Origin: Arbacia lixula
Lineage: Eukaryota > Echinodermata > Echinoidea > Arbacioida > Arbaciidae
Direction of reading: 5' to 3'
Assembly (NCBI GenBank): GCA_963669155.1
Contig: OZ022583.1
Coordinates: 2,292,230-2,356,229 of the forward strand
Length of the DNA stretch: 64,000 nt
The notes beneath the pieces are model-generated. The model was given only the letters and a program-made list of their open reading frames with translations, had not been told where the DNA came from and did not search any database. Below, piece after piece: positions 40,641 to 54,000 of the stretch; position 1 is the first letter of the stretch, and every line of letters starts with the position of its first letter. The position numbers and the translations under genes are program-made.

Positions 40641-43600
40641 GGCGACGACGACGACGACGACGACTACAGCAAGTACTATTACTAATATTTATACTTCTAC
40701 CCGTACTTCTACTATTCCGTATGTTTTTTCTTTAAATTCGTCTCACACATGAATAGAAAAAAATACTTCACAAACCCCAACCAACAACAAAATCACCAAA
40801 AAATGCATACAATATCATATATTGCCTGTTGCAGTTACTACAAAACGTTTAAACGATTAATTAAATATATACGAAGTAGTAGACGTAGCTGCGATGATAA
40901 TGGGTTCATCGCACGAGAAACCTTATTTTGTGTACACTTTAAATCACCCGATGTTATTTCCTCTGTGATATCGGTTTGGAGCGGCTAATTAACAGTCTCG
41001 AATAGTTCCATAAAAGTCTCATCACCACGAATCCGCCGCACATGGCAGATTCCATCACAGATAATGTCACGTGGGTTACGCAATCCAATCGGAAAGAATC
41101 GTCTCGAGTCCGTAAATCAGCCGAAGATTGGCCGCGCCGGCCGGCGAGAGATGGCCGAGGAAAGGGGTGACAAAGATACCCATGATGCAGCATTTTACAC
41201 ACGAAAGTATATCAAAATCATTAACTCGTGGGTGGTGGTAGGGAGTCGAAAAAAAAGTTGCCATACAATGGAGCCGCATAATCATACATCCATCTTACAC
41301 AGCGGTTGTATCGTAACAGTTAAGCAATATACAATGTATTGTAAGTCCAATTTCGAGCTCAGTTTCAAACGATGGTAAATTTTGTAGGACGGGCGGCAAA
41401 CGATTTTCGAGTATTCTTTTCCTCAATTATATTTGTTTAGTATTTATTAAACCTTGTAGGATATGTAAAAGCGACATGAAATGTATTTACGGTAGATAGT
41501 TCGATGTTTTTGCAAATTTTGCGAGAAAAATGCTTATTCATGAAACACATAATGATTATAATTGTGCTGCTTTGCAATTGTTTTTTCTGTTCTTTTCTTA
41601 ATATTAGATTAACATCTTGTGAAATGCAATCTTTGAGCTCTTTCGAAGTCGCAAACATGCAATATCTTTCCGTTATATTTTATATCTAAGAGTTGTAATA
41701 ACAACATGGTTACTATGTCAACTACCTAAATGTTCAACACCAATTATGTCCATTGGTTGTTATTTCAACAACAGTTACCATTGGTCCTTAATTACGTTGA
41801 TTTTGCAGGTTTATACAACGTGGCCCAGAAATACTTAGACTCGGTTTGTTGTAATTGTCCATTACGTTCTATTGCAATTACCATTAGTGTAATGATAGCT
41901 CGATTTCTAATAATTAGTCAGCAAGGAGCTCATTTTCTGTTGAAAGGTGTTCTGAGAAAGATTTAACCAGCAAACTAAGTGTCATTCTCTGACGTCCTAA
42001 GGGAGTCTATTAGATGGGTGCAAATAATTTGATTAATTGGGTGTAATTGGATTAAAGCACGCTTGTAATGCACGTCTTAACATAGCGCGCGGTTCAGCGT
42101 GCCGAGTCGTTCCGAGCAGACGGTACTTGTCAGCGCGCTAATTTAGAAGGCGGGAAAAACTGAGTGTCATGGATCCGTTATGCGGTCATCGCGGCCGCTA
42201 TGAATCCTGGGAAGGGGAGAGATAAACGCCAGATCTCTGCTCTGTGTGGCGATGGGGGCGGTCTAGGATTAGTGAGCACTTTGTTTGGTCTTGCGGTATT
42301 CAACTCGCCGGCTATTGCTGTCAGGAAATTATTGGTTATTAAGTCATTCTCGTATGTTGAAAAGAGAGACCTCACGTTGTTATTGCTATCGCTCGGAGTA
42401 TGTTTTATCACCGTTGGGGCAAGGTAAAGAGGAGATAGTAAGAAGGAAATGATGGGGAAACACATTCAAAAAAACAAAAACACGATAATCAAACATTAAT
42501 TAACCGCTAACGGTTGGCATCACATTTCCAAGTGGTGTAGTTAATCATAAAATTGGAAACCCTATGAAAGAAAAGACACCATACAGCTGTAAGACTACTA
42601 CGCTTCGCGTTGGGCATTACGCAACATGTTGAAGTAAAACCAACCAATTTATTACTTTATGATTTGATTATTTCTCCGATAAAAACATGATCATAATATG
42701 GGAATATGTGAGTGAGTGTATGTGCGCGTTTGCGTTTATTTTGAATTGGTAATAAGGTGTACATTTATCTAATGATAATGTAATATGTATTCGATTGATA
42801 TGAATGAAAATAAACATTAAAAGTGTGTGTCAGCTTATGTCTTTTGGCAGTGGAAGGGGGGGGGGGGTGGTAGGGGGTGGTGATGGAAAGCCACATGACA
42901 CATGTGAGGGTGGGGTGGGGGGGGGGGGGGGAATGGTGGGAGACGTAGAGAGTAGTGATGCCAGCTAGACACTTTACTACACCAGACCATCAGAGACGCG
43001 CGGCCCGCAGCTCGCGATAAAGTGCATGCACCCCTCGCTGTCCCAATAAAGCTCGCTTTGGTTGTTGTGTCACTCGTTGCCTGAGCACTCCAAGTTTTCT
43101 GATCCCGCTGACAGGTCTGTATTATCCCCGTGTCTATGTGATGAAGACCGCCAAATACACCCTCAGACGTCATCATTGTCATCCCTCTTCTCCCCCATTC
43201 CACCAGCCGCCGTACGGGAATGGCCGAGCCCACTTCGCACTTAGCGCGCTTCATGAAATTATTATAGCCGAGTCTCGCTTTTTTTCCCCGCGCGCGCGTG
43301 CATTCCATTACAGATACACACTGGGTTCAACGATATTACTGATTTATAAAAGAATCAAATGAACCAGAAAAGAGCATGGATGCTAATCAATGCAAAAGAA
43401 GAATGGGAATCAACATTCTATGTACGCTATTGATATTTCACTTCGTCCGATAATGAACATTACTTTCGATGCTCGTTAACATGCTAAACATTCTAGGATG
43501 TTAACAATGCCAAATAATATCTATCTATAGTAATGCTTTACTATTAGCACATGGATACCTCATGATATTGTAATCCGATGTATGTTTTCGTGAGATTGTT

Positions 43601-43859
43601 ATTGAGAAGGTTCTGTCATAATTCAGCCTGACTGAACCTTTGATATGTATATACTGAAATATTATTTATTGATACTATTTTGTAAAATAAATTTTAGGCA
43701 TACTCCCATGAATAAGGAGAGTGTGATCCATCTTATAAATGAAAAAGGGGGAAAAGTCAGTGACCGGTTTAGCAGTAGGTGCTCTTTCGAATCCCCATGG
43801 TTCCATGATAATAGTTTTTGACGTTATCATTGTTACATGTAGTGGATATGGATCAAATT

Positions 43860-43923
<64 letters not shown>

Positions 43924-44361
43924 CAAAGAGTGACATAAGAGACATAAGGAAAGAGAGGGCACCCCAACCCCACACATACACACGCACATACAAACACACA
44001 AATCATGAAAACAGATGAATGGGGGAGACAACAACATATAGGCACTCCCTCCCCCAAATTATTATATAAATGCATACACATATTTTTATTTATTTTTTTT
44101 ATTCAAGTCTTCTTTAAAAATACAGAGTAGGCAACCAAAGAAAGGGGGGGGGGGACGACAACCGCCCCTCCCATACCTCACACACACACTTACACATAAT
44201 CACGTTCAAGGATGAAGGGAAGAGCCCCCCCCCCCCCCACACACACACACACTCACACTCACACACAGTTACAGTCACAGTTACAGATTCAGTAGAAGGG
44301 GGGCAGAGGGTCACCCCTTCCCCGTATACACATTAAGTCACGTGAACAGAGGAAGAGGGGA

Positions 44362-44410
<49 letters not shown>

Positions 44411-45005
44411 CAGAAAGGAGGAGAGAAAGAGAGAGAGAGAGTGAGAGAGAGAGAGACAGATACAGAAAGAGAGACAGAGATGGGGAACAATGACTCAGGC
44501 TAGTCGCAGCTGAGGTGGAACTCGCGCGCTCAGATGGGAGGAAATGGTTCAGTTGCAAACATGTTAAAGATGTGTAACATCTTTTACTAGCTCTTAATGA
44601 GCGCTAATCCGTCTCAGACCGCTGCAACATGTTCCCGCACCGCGACGCATCCTTAGCCTCGGGCTACGGATCCTGAGGTCATACCTAGCCCGAGGCATGT
44701 CCCCCGGAGTTACGGCAGCCGGGCCTGCATGGTGCGCGGCTGATGATGCAAGGGTTGCGCGCTGCGCTGCACAGCGTTGAGACCAACGTGGTGGCATACC
44801 CCATGGATCCGATGTACCCTCCCCTCTCCCTTACCCCCTCCCTCACCCCCTCCCCATTCCTCTCTGGTTTCCTCTCGTTCTCTTCTGTCATCAGGACAAT
44901 AAAGTCAAAAGTGAACTAAAGGTCGAATAACGTGATTAAGCGAATACCATTGTATTCTTACTTGTATTCGTACGTTTGTCTATTCTTGTCTGGACGATGT
45001 CTTTG

Positions 45006-45095
<90 letters not shown>

Positions 45096-48000
45096 CCCTT
45101 CTTCATCTTCGTATTTTCTCCTCCCTCTTCTTATTCTTGCTCTTCCCCCTCCTTTCCATATACATGTTTATCATTTGTAGTTGTCCCTCCCTCCATCCCA
45201 ATTTGCCCCTCTCCCCCTCTCCGTAAGTGTATGGGCCTTTAGAATTACTTTCTTTAAGTCGACAATCCTTAAAATGTTTGATAAGATGTGGATAATCGAT
45301 TATTGGACATTGATGTAATGCTCATCATAAAGTTATTTAAAAGTATGTCGAACAAAGCTCTGATGTAGGATGAGAAGGTGTATGTAAATGGGAAGTTAAA
45401 CTTTATATCTAAAATATGCCTTGTATGAATTCGTACGTTAGAAATACTATACATGACAACGTCATTACCAATAATTCGCCTAGAATTCCAAAAGTCTAGG
45501 AAGCAGAAGGAATATTGCATAGACCCAAAATCCCTTGTTCAGCTCTGGATTGTCAACCAGGTACCCAAAACGCTCAAACTGTCAGCTGATGATGTGAGGT
45601 TACGTTCAAATTTGACGTTGACAAATTTGTTGTCAAGTTCTGGTGCGAGTGTTTCGCGCGCGACCCCATCAGGCAAACGACATCTAGAGTACCGAGATCC
45701 GACGTACGCATTCGTACGTAGTGACACACACGCACTGATATAGTAGTGTATAAGCATGATTACTGTATACACTCTCTGCAGGGTGTCGATATCCCTAAAA
45801 CATTGGTAAGAAGTGAAACCAAAACAAGCGTGAATTGTGGAATAAATTCGTAGCTTGTCACAAGAATGTGACGTGTGCAAACAAGCATTATTTTTTTTAT
45901 AGGAGCACATTTATTTTTTTTTGCCAAGTTTCCAATTATACAGTATGATAAAAAAATGGATTTTCACAAAACTACAAAACTATGTTTTTGACTCACGTAC
46001 ATATCGATCATGCCTGTGGCTATTGTAAACAACAGCAGAACAACAACAGATGTCAAGAAACGGTCACAGTTCTTCGAGATGTTACGTCTTCAAAATGTAC
46101 GGTACGCTGTTGGAAAACATACATACTAAAAAATAAAGGTCTTAAATTTAACACTGCTTGGTGATTTGACATCATTTAATATTCTCTCTTTAGAGCAGCA
46201 ATCGAGTATTTTACATTCAATTACATTACATATATTCATGTTTCATTCAACTCTCTGCCCCCCCCCCCCCCCAACACACACACACACACACGCACTCTCG
46301 TTTTTAAAGTGTACATTATTCTAAGTCGTCAATAGAAGGTTTAACCATCATATTTCCCTGGAAACACAATGGGTGTTCACAGTAAATTGCCGTGTTCCCG
46401 GTATGCATGGTATGGTTCACTCATTCTGTTCCACACAAAATACTCTTATGTGATATGTGATTATCTCTGTTCACGGGTGCCAAAATCCGAAAGTGCCATA
46501 TAGAGGATTAATAATTAGTTTTATGATTCAAATCGTTTAATAAGTCTTCTTTTTTGTTGTCTTTCTCTTCTCTTCTTCTCCTCTCGGTAGACGGATGTTC
46601 CCCACGTTCCAGGTGAAGATCTCCGGCATGGACCCCATGGCCGAGTACATCCTCATGATGGACTTCGTACCGGTAAGTCTCCTTCGACGAGTCTCCATTC
46701 AGTGAGCAGATCGCTCCTCTAACCCTCGATCGATCGGGAGGCTAAGGGTTCGAACCCTAAAGATATGGTATACTTTCGTTGGTGTTTCTGTGATTTACCT
46801 GCATTCCAATACATTACTGAAACAATGAGTTAAAAGAAATTCAATAAAACAAATGTTTAATAATCATATTGAATATAAATGTTGTTCGATCCGTCAGTAA
46901 AATACTGATAAGTTTTGCATTTTTTTATTTGGATTATCATTAGTGTGTCAGAAAGATAGTTATTTGTAAAAGCAATTATTGAGTAATTTTTCATTTTGCT
47001 AAGCAAGACATTGTTTCGTTTAAATCACTCATAAAGATTGTCATTGAAGCCGCATGCTGTTCTTGCAACATATGTTTATGCCATCTCTCCCTCCACCTTT
47101 TCTCCTCCGAATACCCCTACCATGCCTATTTTCCTCCCCCTATCTTCCCCCTCTCACCCATCTCCTTTCCCTCTCCTCCCGCTCCCTCGCTGCAATCCGT
47201 TTATCCTCCCCATCCGTCCTCCTTTACCCCTTTCCTCCATCGTATCCCCATTCCCTTACAATAACCCTCCTCTCCACCCCTCCATCTCTCTTTTCCATCC
47301 TCCTTTCCCTTCCTCCCTCTCCAACTCTCTTCTCTGTCTCTTCTCCACCCTCCCCCTGTCTGCTCATCCTTTCCCCATTTTCTTCATTTATCATCTAACT
47401 CACCTACCCATTATTCCCCTTTCTCCCCCTCTATCTCTCTCTCTTATCATCCTCTCCTCCCCGCCCCTCCTCCCTTTTCCTCCATCTCTCCTCCCCCCTC
47501 TCCTCCCGCATCTTACCCCTTCCCCCTCATCTCCATCCTCCCGTCTCCACTCCACCACCCCATCCTCCCCCCATAGGTTGACGATAAGAGGTACCGGTAC
47601 GCGTTCCATAGCTCCAGCTGGCTGGTAGCAGGCAAAGCCGACCCGGAGATGCCGGGGAGGATTCACGTGCATCCCGACTCGCCAGCTCGCGGGGCTATGT
47701 GGATGAAGCAGATTGTGTCCTTCGATAAACTCAAACTCACGAATAACCTACTGGATGATAACGGCCATGTAAGTAACATTTACGTGTATACTTGTGAAAG
47801 AAGAAGACATTTGAATTTCTATTCAGCACCAACTATAATTAATAATCTAATTTATGCATAGATGCTTTGAATAATATCATCGAAAATAACTGCTTGACGG
47901 AGACCCAACCTGATTTAACACACGATAATCAATAACAAAACAAACAGACGAGCCCTTGTAAAACAAATAAATCTAGGGAATTTGATTAATTTTTTTTATT

Positions 48001-51000
48001 CGACATTTCATAAGACAACGTATCTTATCATGTATTTACGTATTTAATGTACACAGTCTGTTACTTGTATGACTTCAAATTTGAAAAGCAGGCCAAATAG
48101 ACGTATGTTAATAATGTTCTCCTGTCTTTGACAACCTAGATCATTCTGAACTCGATGCACCGATACCAACCTCGTTTCCACGTGGTGCACGTCAGTGGGA
48201 GGAAGGACTTCGAGAACGCGCCCGAGAGAGACTTCAAGTGCTTCATCTTCTCTGAGACGCAGTTCACAGCAGTCACTGCCTACCAGAACCACAGAGTGAG
48301 TTTCTTTCATCTCAAGTCAAGTTGAATCCTTCCTGTGTCAAACGAAATGCTAGCGTTTATTTAAGTTTCGACGTAAGTCCCCAACAATCCTATCCTATCT
48401 TCAGAAATGAGGGACAAACAAGTTTCAACTAAATCGTGTATGCAAATCAGTTTTTTGTTTTTTAGCAGAAGTCCCAAATTCCAGGTTTCGACAAAATATC
48501 TTGGAATGCCTTGGTCGCGTAGGCGTATGCCACAGATGGATGTAGGCTAGTATGCATTAACAGTCTGCGATGGGCTTTTAGGACTCTGCAACCTGGCTTT
48601 GAACTTTGGCCTCTACAGACTGAGAAAGGGAATATTTCGGTCAGGATATGGAGGAAGGGGGAGAGAAGGGGTGGGGGGTGAGAGGAGGAGAGAGAGGGGG
48701 AGGGAGAAATGGAAATGGGAGGTGAGAGAAAAAAGAGAGATGGGGCTGGGGAGAAAGAGACAGACAGACAGATATACAGATAGGGAGAGACAGACAGATG
48801 TAGAGAAAGAAGGACAGAGAAAGAGAGTTGATAGGAGTGGTGGTAGATGCGGCCGGTTGGGGTTGGTGGAGGGTAGACCCCTGGAATCAGAGCGAGAAAG
48901 ACCCACAGCCCCGAGCTAGTTGTTCGGTTCAAGAAGAACTATTTGTGCATGGGTTAGAGGAGTATGTATGCCTTATGAGTCTGGGATAGCTTCTCGAAAT
49001 GAACAAAAGTGCATTGCAATATTGGATAAATCACATTAGCCAAGCCAGAATACCGAAATTAAACAAACAATAGTATTAGTGAGCAATGAGACAAGACAGT
49101 ACGGAACTGATTTTAATATCTTTAATGTCTTAGATACTAGTGTGTCTATTGGATAAACTTGTGATGGAAAAGCAATTATTTATTCATCTCATTCGAACAT
49201 TTTGCAATCGCATCATACAATCATAAGAAGTTATGAAGGAAAATAAAATATGAGGAAGGAGAGGTTTCGTATCATTAGAATAAGGAAGTTGGTACACATG
49301 TTTAAAACTAATACATATTCAGTAATCCAACATTAATTAATGCACTCTTCAGATGACATTAAACACAATTTGGCCGGTAATGCTGTAGGGAAAAGGTTAC
49401 TACGAATTTCTATTAGGACTAAAATACTTGCATGATTTGTCAACGAACCATCTTACGAGGATGCGGAGACCTACAACCCCGTAATGTGGTCTTAACGAAG
49501 ACCATATGACATCCTTGATCAACGACCAATTGAGCAATCAAGAGGAGCCTACAATATCTAACGTGTTTAAGATGTTTCGACCCCATTGTTGCCGAATCGA
49601 AAGGTCGAGGGCTTGATATTATCTCACGATACCCTCCGCCCGACTTCGCAAATCGCCCAATTTTCGCAGTCATATCCGTTTTCACGTTTAGAATGTCATG
49701 CAAACCGGTATAAAGAAAAAGCCGAGATAGAATCCGAATACGCCACCACTCCCCTTTCCAGCTGGACACTCCTCCTTTTCCTTATTGTTTCGAATGTGGA
49801 AAAGCCAAGATGCGAAGCCAAGATGTAAGGGGAACCAGAGGTACACGGAGATGCCCCTTTATGAGCCCCGATCGGATCACAAAACAACTTCTTCGGGTTT
49901 CCACCGGGGGGAATTCCTCCAAACTGTTCCACCTTTTTACTTCCACTGGGCCCCGACGTCTTTGTTCTGTCACCGGGGGCCAGTTGTCACGAAGACCTGA
50001 ATGAATACCAATGCCAGATTTAGTGCATGTAACAATAAGAGTACCAGTACTAGATCTAACATTGAAACAATTATCACATCAGCGATGAGAGTACATCACA
50101 TCATGTCAATGGACGTAGAACGTTCCATTTTTTTGTTTGATATTGAGACTTTCTAAAGTACTCTTCTACCATTCCTATTAATCGGATATCATTTCGATGG
50201 TTTTTTTTTTTACCTGGGACTATTACTGGTTTAATACATCATAAGTTAATTTTTTTCAAGGCAATATAATGAGTGCAGTGTATATTGAAGTATAGAACCA
50301 ATTTGATCAGGCGAAATTGCCAAGGATTTTCAAGGGGCTCCGAATGCGTTATCGCCCCTTCTTCTTTATGTTTATGTACGGATTTTTTTCTTTCCCTCAT
50401 GTGATTGATGGTCCGGTCTATAGATTTATAGTATCTGTGATGTTCACATATTATTGCATCCAAAACTAGAGCTGGTATCCGAACAGGACTCGTGAAAGTA
50501 GACCTAAACGTCGTCAGTCATCGCTGCCGGTGCCTCAGTTTGAATATCACGGCTCGTTCTTCCCCCACCCCTTCCTCATTCTCCTCCTCACCCTCCGAAC
50601 CGTAGACTATAGTCCCATAGATGAGATAGATATGGTATCGCATTTCGCGCCAAATATTACACTTGGCGCCTGCTCACTCTCTGCCATGCCTAGCCGCGTG
50701 TTAGGAAGCCCCCAGGCTGCTTGATGTATCTTTCAGACACTCTTGTGCCCCCGCCATACTCGGGCAGATCTTCACTGATAACAACAACAAAGCACAAGAA
50801 AACGTGACATTCTATTTGGATGGTATCACAAGATCTGAAGGAGAGAGAGAGAGGGGGGAAAAAAATCGTTTTTCAGCTTGGTTAAGTGTGTGATCGGTAT
50901 TTGATTGCCTTTCGAGTTTTTATTCTGTGAAACGTGATGACCTACCCTATCCGCCCCCTTCTTACCCTGCCTCTGAAAGAAGGGGCGTCAGTATGGTAGT

Positions 51001-54000
51001 TTCTGTGATTTCAAACACACACAGGTTAAATATGATGGGATGGGAGGGGGGGGGGGGCTTGTATAGGATGCCGATTCCATACTTCTTGGCAATTTGCATC
51101 ACTTCGATGTAGTTTATATTCCGTATTATGTATCATAAGTTTCTCGAAGAAATCTGTACTTCGTTTGGGGATGGTATTTCTCCCCTCTTTTCACCGTTTC
51201 ATTTGAAGTCCCACATTACCATAATCGCATACACTGTGTTATAAATCAATAGTCTCCTCATGCCTTGGTACTGAGAGGGATACCTTATGTCGTAAAGGTG
51301 TCAGAATGTGATAGGTGTTCAGCCAAGAAAGAGGCACATTTATTTATCATTGTTTTATTTTGATATGGGGCTGATCTGTATGTTATCTTTAGAATCATCT
51401 GAAACCTCGGGATGTTTATATCGAAAGTTTGAGTACAATAATGACTTGATACTCCGGAATAGTCCCGTGACTCTCGTCCACGTGCGGTTTCTCTTTCAAA
51501 ATCTTTGACTGGCCGTATCAATGTCACGTGACCAGCCGCTCTATGTAACGTGTATATCGAGCGCTAATTTGTTAATGTGCTAATGACACAGTATAGCTCT
51601 CCTTTTCTGGTCGCCTCGGGCTTGGAACCGTCAGTGCGAAGGAAAGAGGGTTCCTGAATAAAGTTGAAGGAAAGAGGACGTTGCTTTACTATGGTGATGG
51701 AACTGTTTTTGGCGTGAATCTGTTCTAAATTCAAATTCAAATATTTCTCGTGAACTGTGTCATCGTAACAGCTGTATAAACACATGTAGTTGCGAAGAAA
51801 TTAAGGGGCGATTGCGAAAGCAACATTTCAAGCGTGACCAACCCTTAAGCCTAATTCAGAAATTTAAGAAATAACATCGTGCAATTGTAATTGAACATTC
51901 ATCGGCCGAGTCCCACTGGGATACTTCTTAACTTACATGGGTTGCTTGTGTTCAAACTATTATCATGGATGACAATATTTTTTTGACAAAATGATGCTCT
52001 CAAATGAATGTTCCAAAAAGGTATGACCTGCTTCTTCTTCTAAAATGTGACAATTACATGATATCAATTCTTATATATCATATCTATTTTATCCATTCAT
52101 TCATGTATGGTTTTTTTCACACAGGATTTCTGTTCGAACGTAGACTTCTATATATTAACTCTCCACCAGATCAAAAATAAAACATACTGATATGTAGTTC
52201 AACATTATACCATATCACCAGATAGGTATATATGATAGCTACTATATATAATTATGTATATGGTTTTGTTGTTAAATTATATGTTGTTATGTATTAGAAT
52301 TCTATATCATGTGGAATGTATTTTGTATTACTTTCATTGCTACAGATAACCCAACTGAAGATCGCGAGTAATCCCTTTGCTAAGGGCTTCAGAGAGTGCG
52401 ATCCTGATGACTGGTAAGTACACACTCTGTTTTAAATAGTTCAGTGAAAAACCTGGCAAGTCAATCATATACAAAGATATACAAATACACCATCATCACG
52501 AAATGATGACGTCAGGATGTTCCAAGATTGCCGACGTACCTGGTCAGGAGCATGTCAACAAATTTTCGCACCAATGGGTGGATTTCAACAAGTCCAACGC
52601 TTTATACAATCGTTATTCTTCTGTTTCTGGATTAGTCCAGATTGTTCGGAATTGGGCAAATATTCACTGCGTACGCAATTTTCTGCTTTGCATCAGTACG
52701 GCCAGGCCTTGTATATTCCTTAGGATGAAGTTTGTCTTCCATTTCTGTATTCTGTAAAATGATTGTACATACAGGCCTAAGGCCGCTTGTGTGGACTCCC
52801 TAACAAGATAATACAGTCTGGTGGATTTGGAAAGTCAAATTCAAAATCTGAAATTTGATTTGTCAAATTCACAACGATGACATATAAAACAGGCCTTACA
52901 CAAAGCAAGATTCTTTTTTCAGTGTAAAAACATTATTGTAAATTCTTTAAAAGTGTTATGTGGCCAATGTTTACGTTTACTTTCTTTTCATACTCTTATT
53001 ACTTCACCCGTCCAGTATCTGATTATTATTTGATATTGCTTGGAGGTAAAGTTCACCGTTGCTCTCTGAAGTTATTTGGCAAGTGTTAACATTTCCATTA
53101 TCTTGGAATTTCTATGTTTCTTGTGCATATATGCATCAAGGGCGCATAAAGAGATTTTACATTGATTCTGCACACGTTCTAATATCGTCTATTATTATTA
53201 TGATTTGATATTGCTATATAGGAGGTGAGGTTTTACCGTTTTGGTTTTTATTATTTTCAGTTATGGTCCCTGCCGTGATCTGGGGGTAGCTGCGTCCAAC
53301 TACAAGAACAGCTGCCCCCGGTAAATGCCCTTCCCATTATCTTATCTTATCTATGCTCATCCCCATTAACACCTTCTAAACAACACCAACTCTGCTCAGT
53401 AGCGTTTATGTGTATTTCCGGTTCAAATTTCTTCATACCGCGTATGAGAAAAGTCTTCACATAATGCACCACGCAGCGACATTCAGATATTTATAAAGTC
53501 CCGTCCGCTTCCGGGCTCATACACTCGTACACTACCCCGGAAACGGACATGACTGTATACGAGATCAGAACGTCGCCGTGCGGGTGTGTTATGGACGACT
53601 TTCACCAGACCTAGATGCGGTATAGGTCATTGAGCGGGTGGCAAACATACATACATTATGACATTTTTATTTTCAATTTCTTCAATTGATAATTTGTCAT
53701 TAATTCCAATTCATCCGAACTAATAACCGATTATATTTACCTCATTCACAAACCATTTTCAATTGTTCATCTATATTAGATTTCAAAAGAACAGTCTTTT
53801 GTATTATTACTCGTAAATCGTTGTGTTTGAAATAACGCTATGTTCATGTAGGATAGACATTATTATTATGAGCTCCGATGTCTTTCAATCATTTACGTAT
53901 ATGAACCTCGCTTCGATTTGAATTTTTCATAGATGTTCATGCTTATAATGTGGACATCAATATCGGAATTAGTAGGTGTAACTTGGCCATATTTTGGCTA

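Larger units (their letters stand above)
26061..46590 (+). other. Tbx1/10 intron 2 (20.5 kb)
   Basis: A phase 2 intron that interrupts the T-box between TKAG and RMFP. It is rich in microsatellites and holds a SINE head near 31.44 kb. CpG-richer islands stand out at about 27.9-28.1, 30.0-30.2, 30.56-30.87, 42.08-42.33, 42.97-43.26 and 44.59-44.82 kb. Open frames there are not recognisable proteins. A small tandem ATTACATTAG occurs near 35937-35955. Confidence 0.85.
46673..47576 (+). other. Tbx1/10 intron 3
   Basis: A 904-nt phase 0 intron containing the tRNA-like fragment near its 5' end and the AG-free pyrimidine tract in its 3' half. Confidence 0.9.

Noticed and set aside
40180-40752. 190-aa Thr-rich and 181-aa Leu-rich frames
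   Set aside because: They are translations of the (ACT)n array; all frames are open because the repeat lacks stops.
42164-42427. 87-aa frame with apolar segments
   Set aside because: It has no ATG at its start and no recognisable family. It lies in a CpG-richer patch where chance frames are longer.
44618-44677. Possible extra 60-nt exon in intron 2, phase-compatible with exons 2 and 3
   Set aside because: It has an AG and a GT at its ends and stays open, but it would insert 20 residues into the invariant TKAGRRMFP core of the T-box, and the donor (gag|gtcata) is poor.
47038-47628. 196-aa Ser/Pro/Leu-rich frame running into exon 4
   Set aside because: The tract is an AG-free intronic pyrimidine run. 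The frame in exon 4 differs from the T-box frame, so it is not coding.
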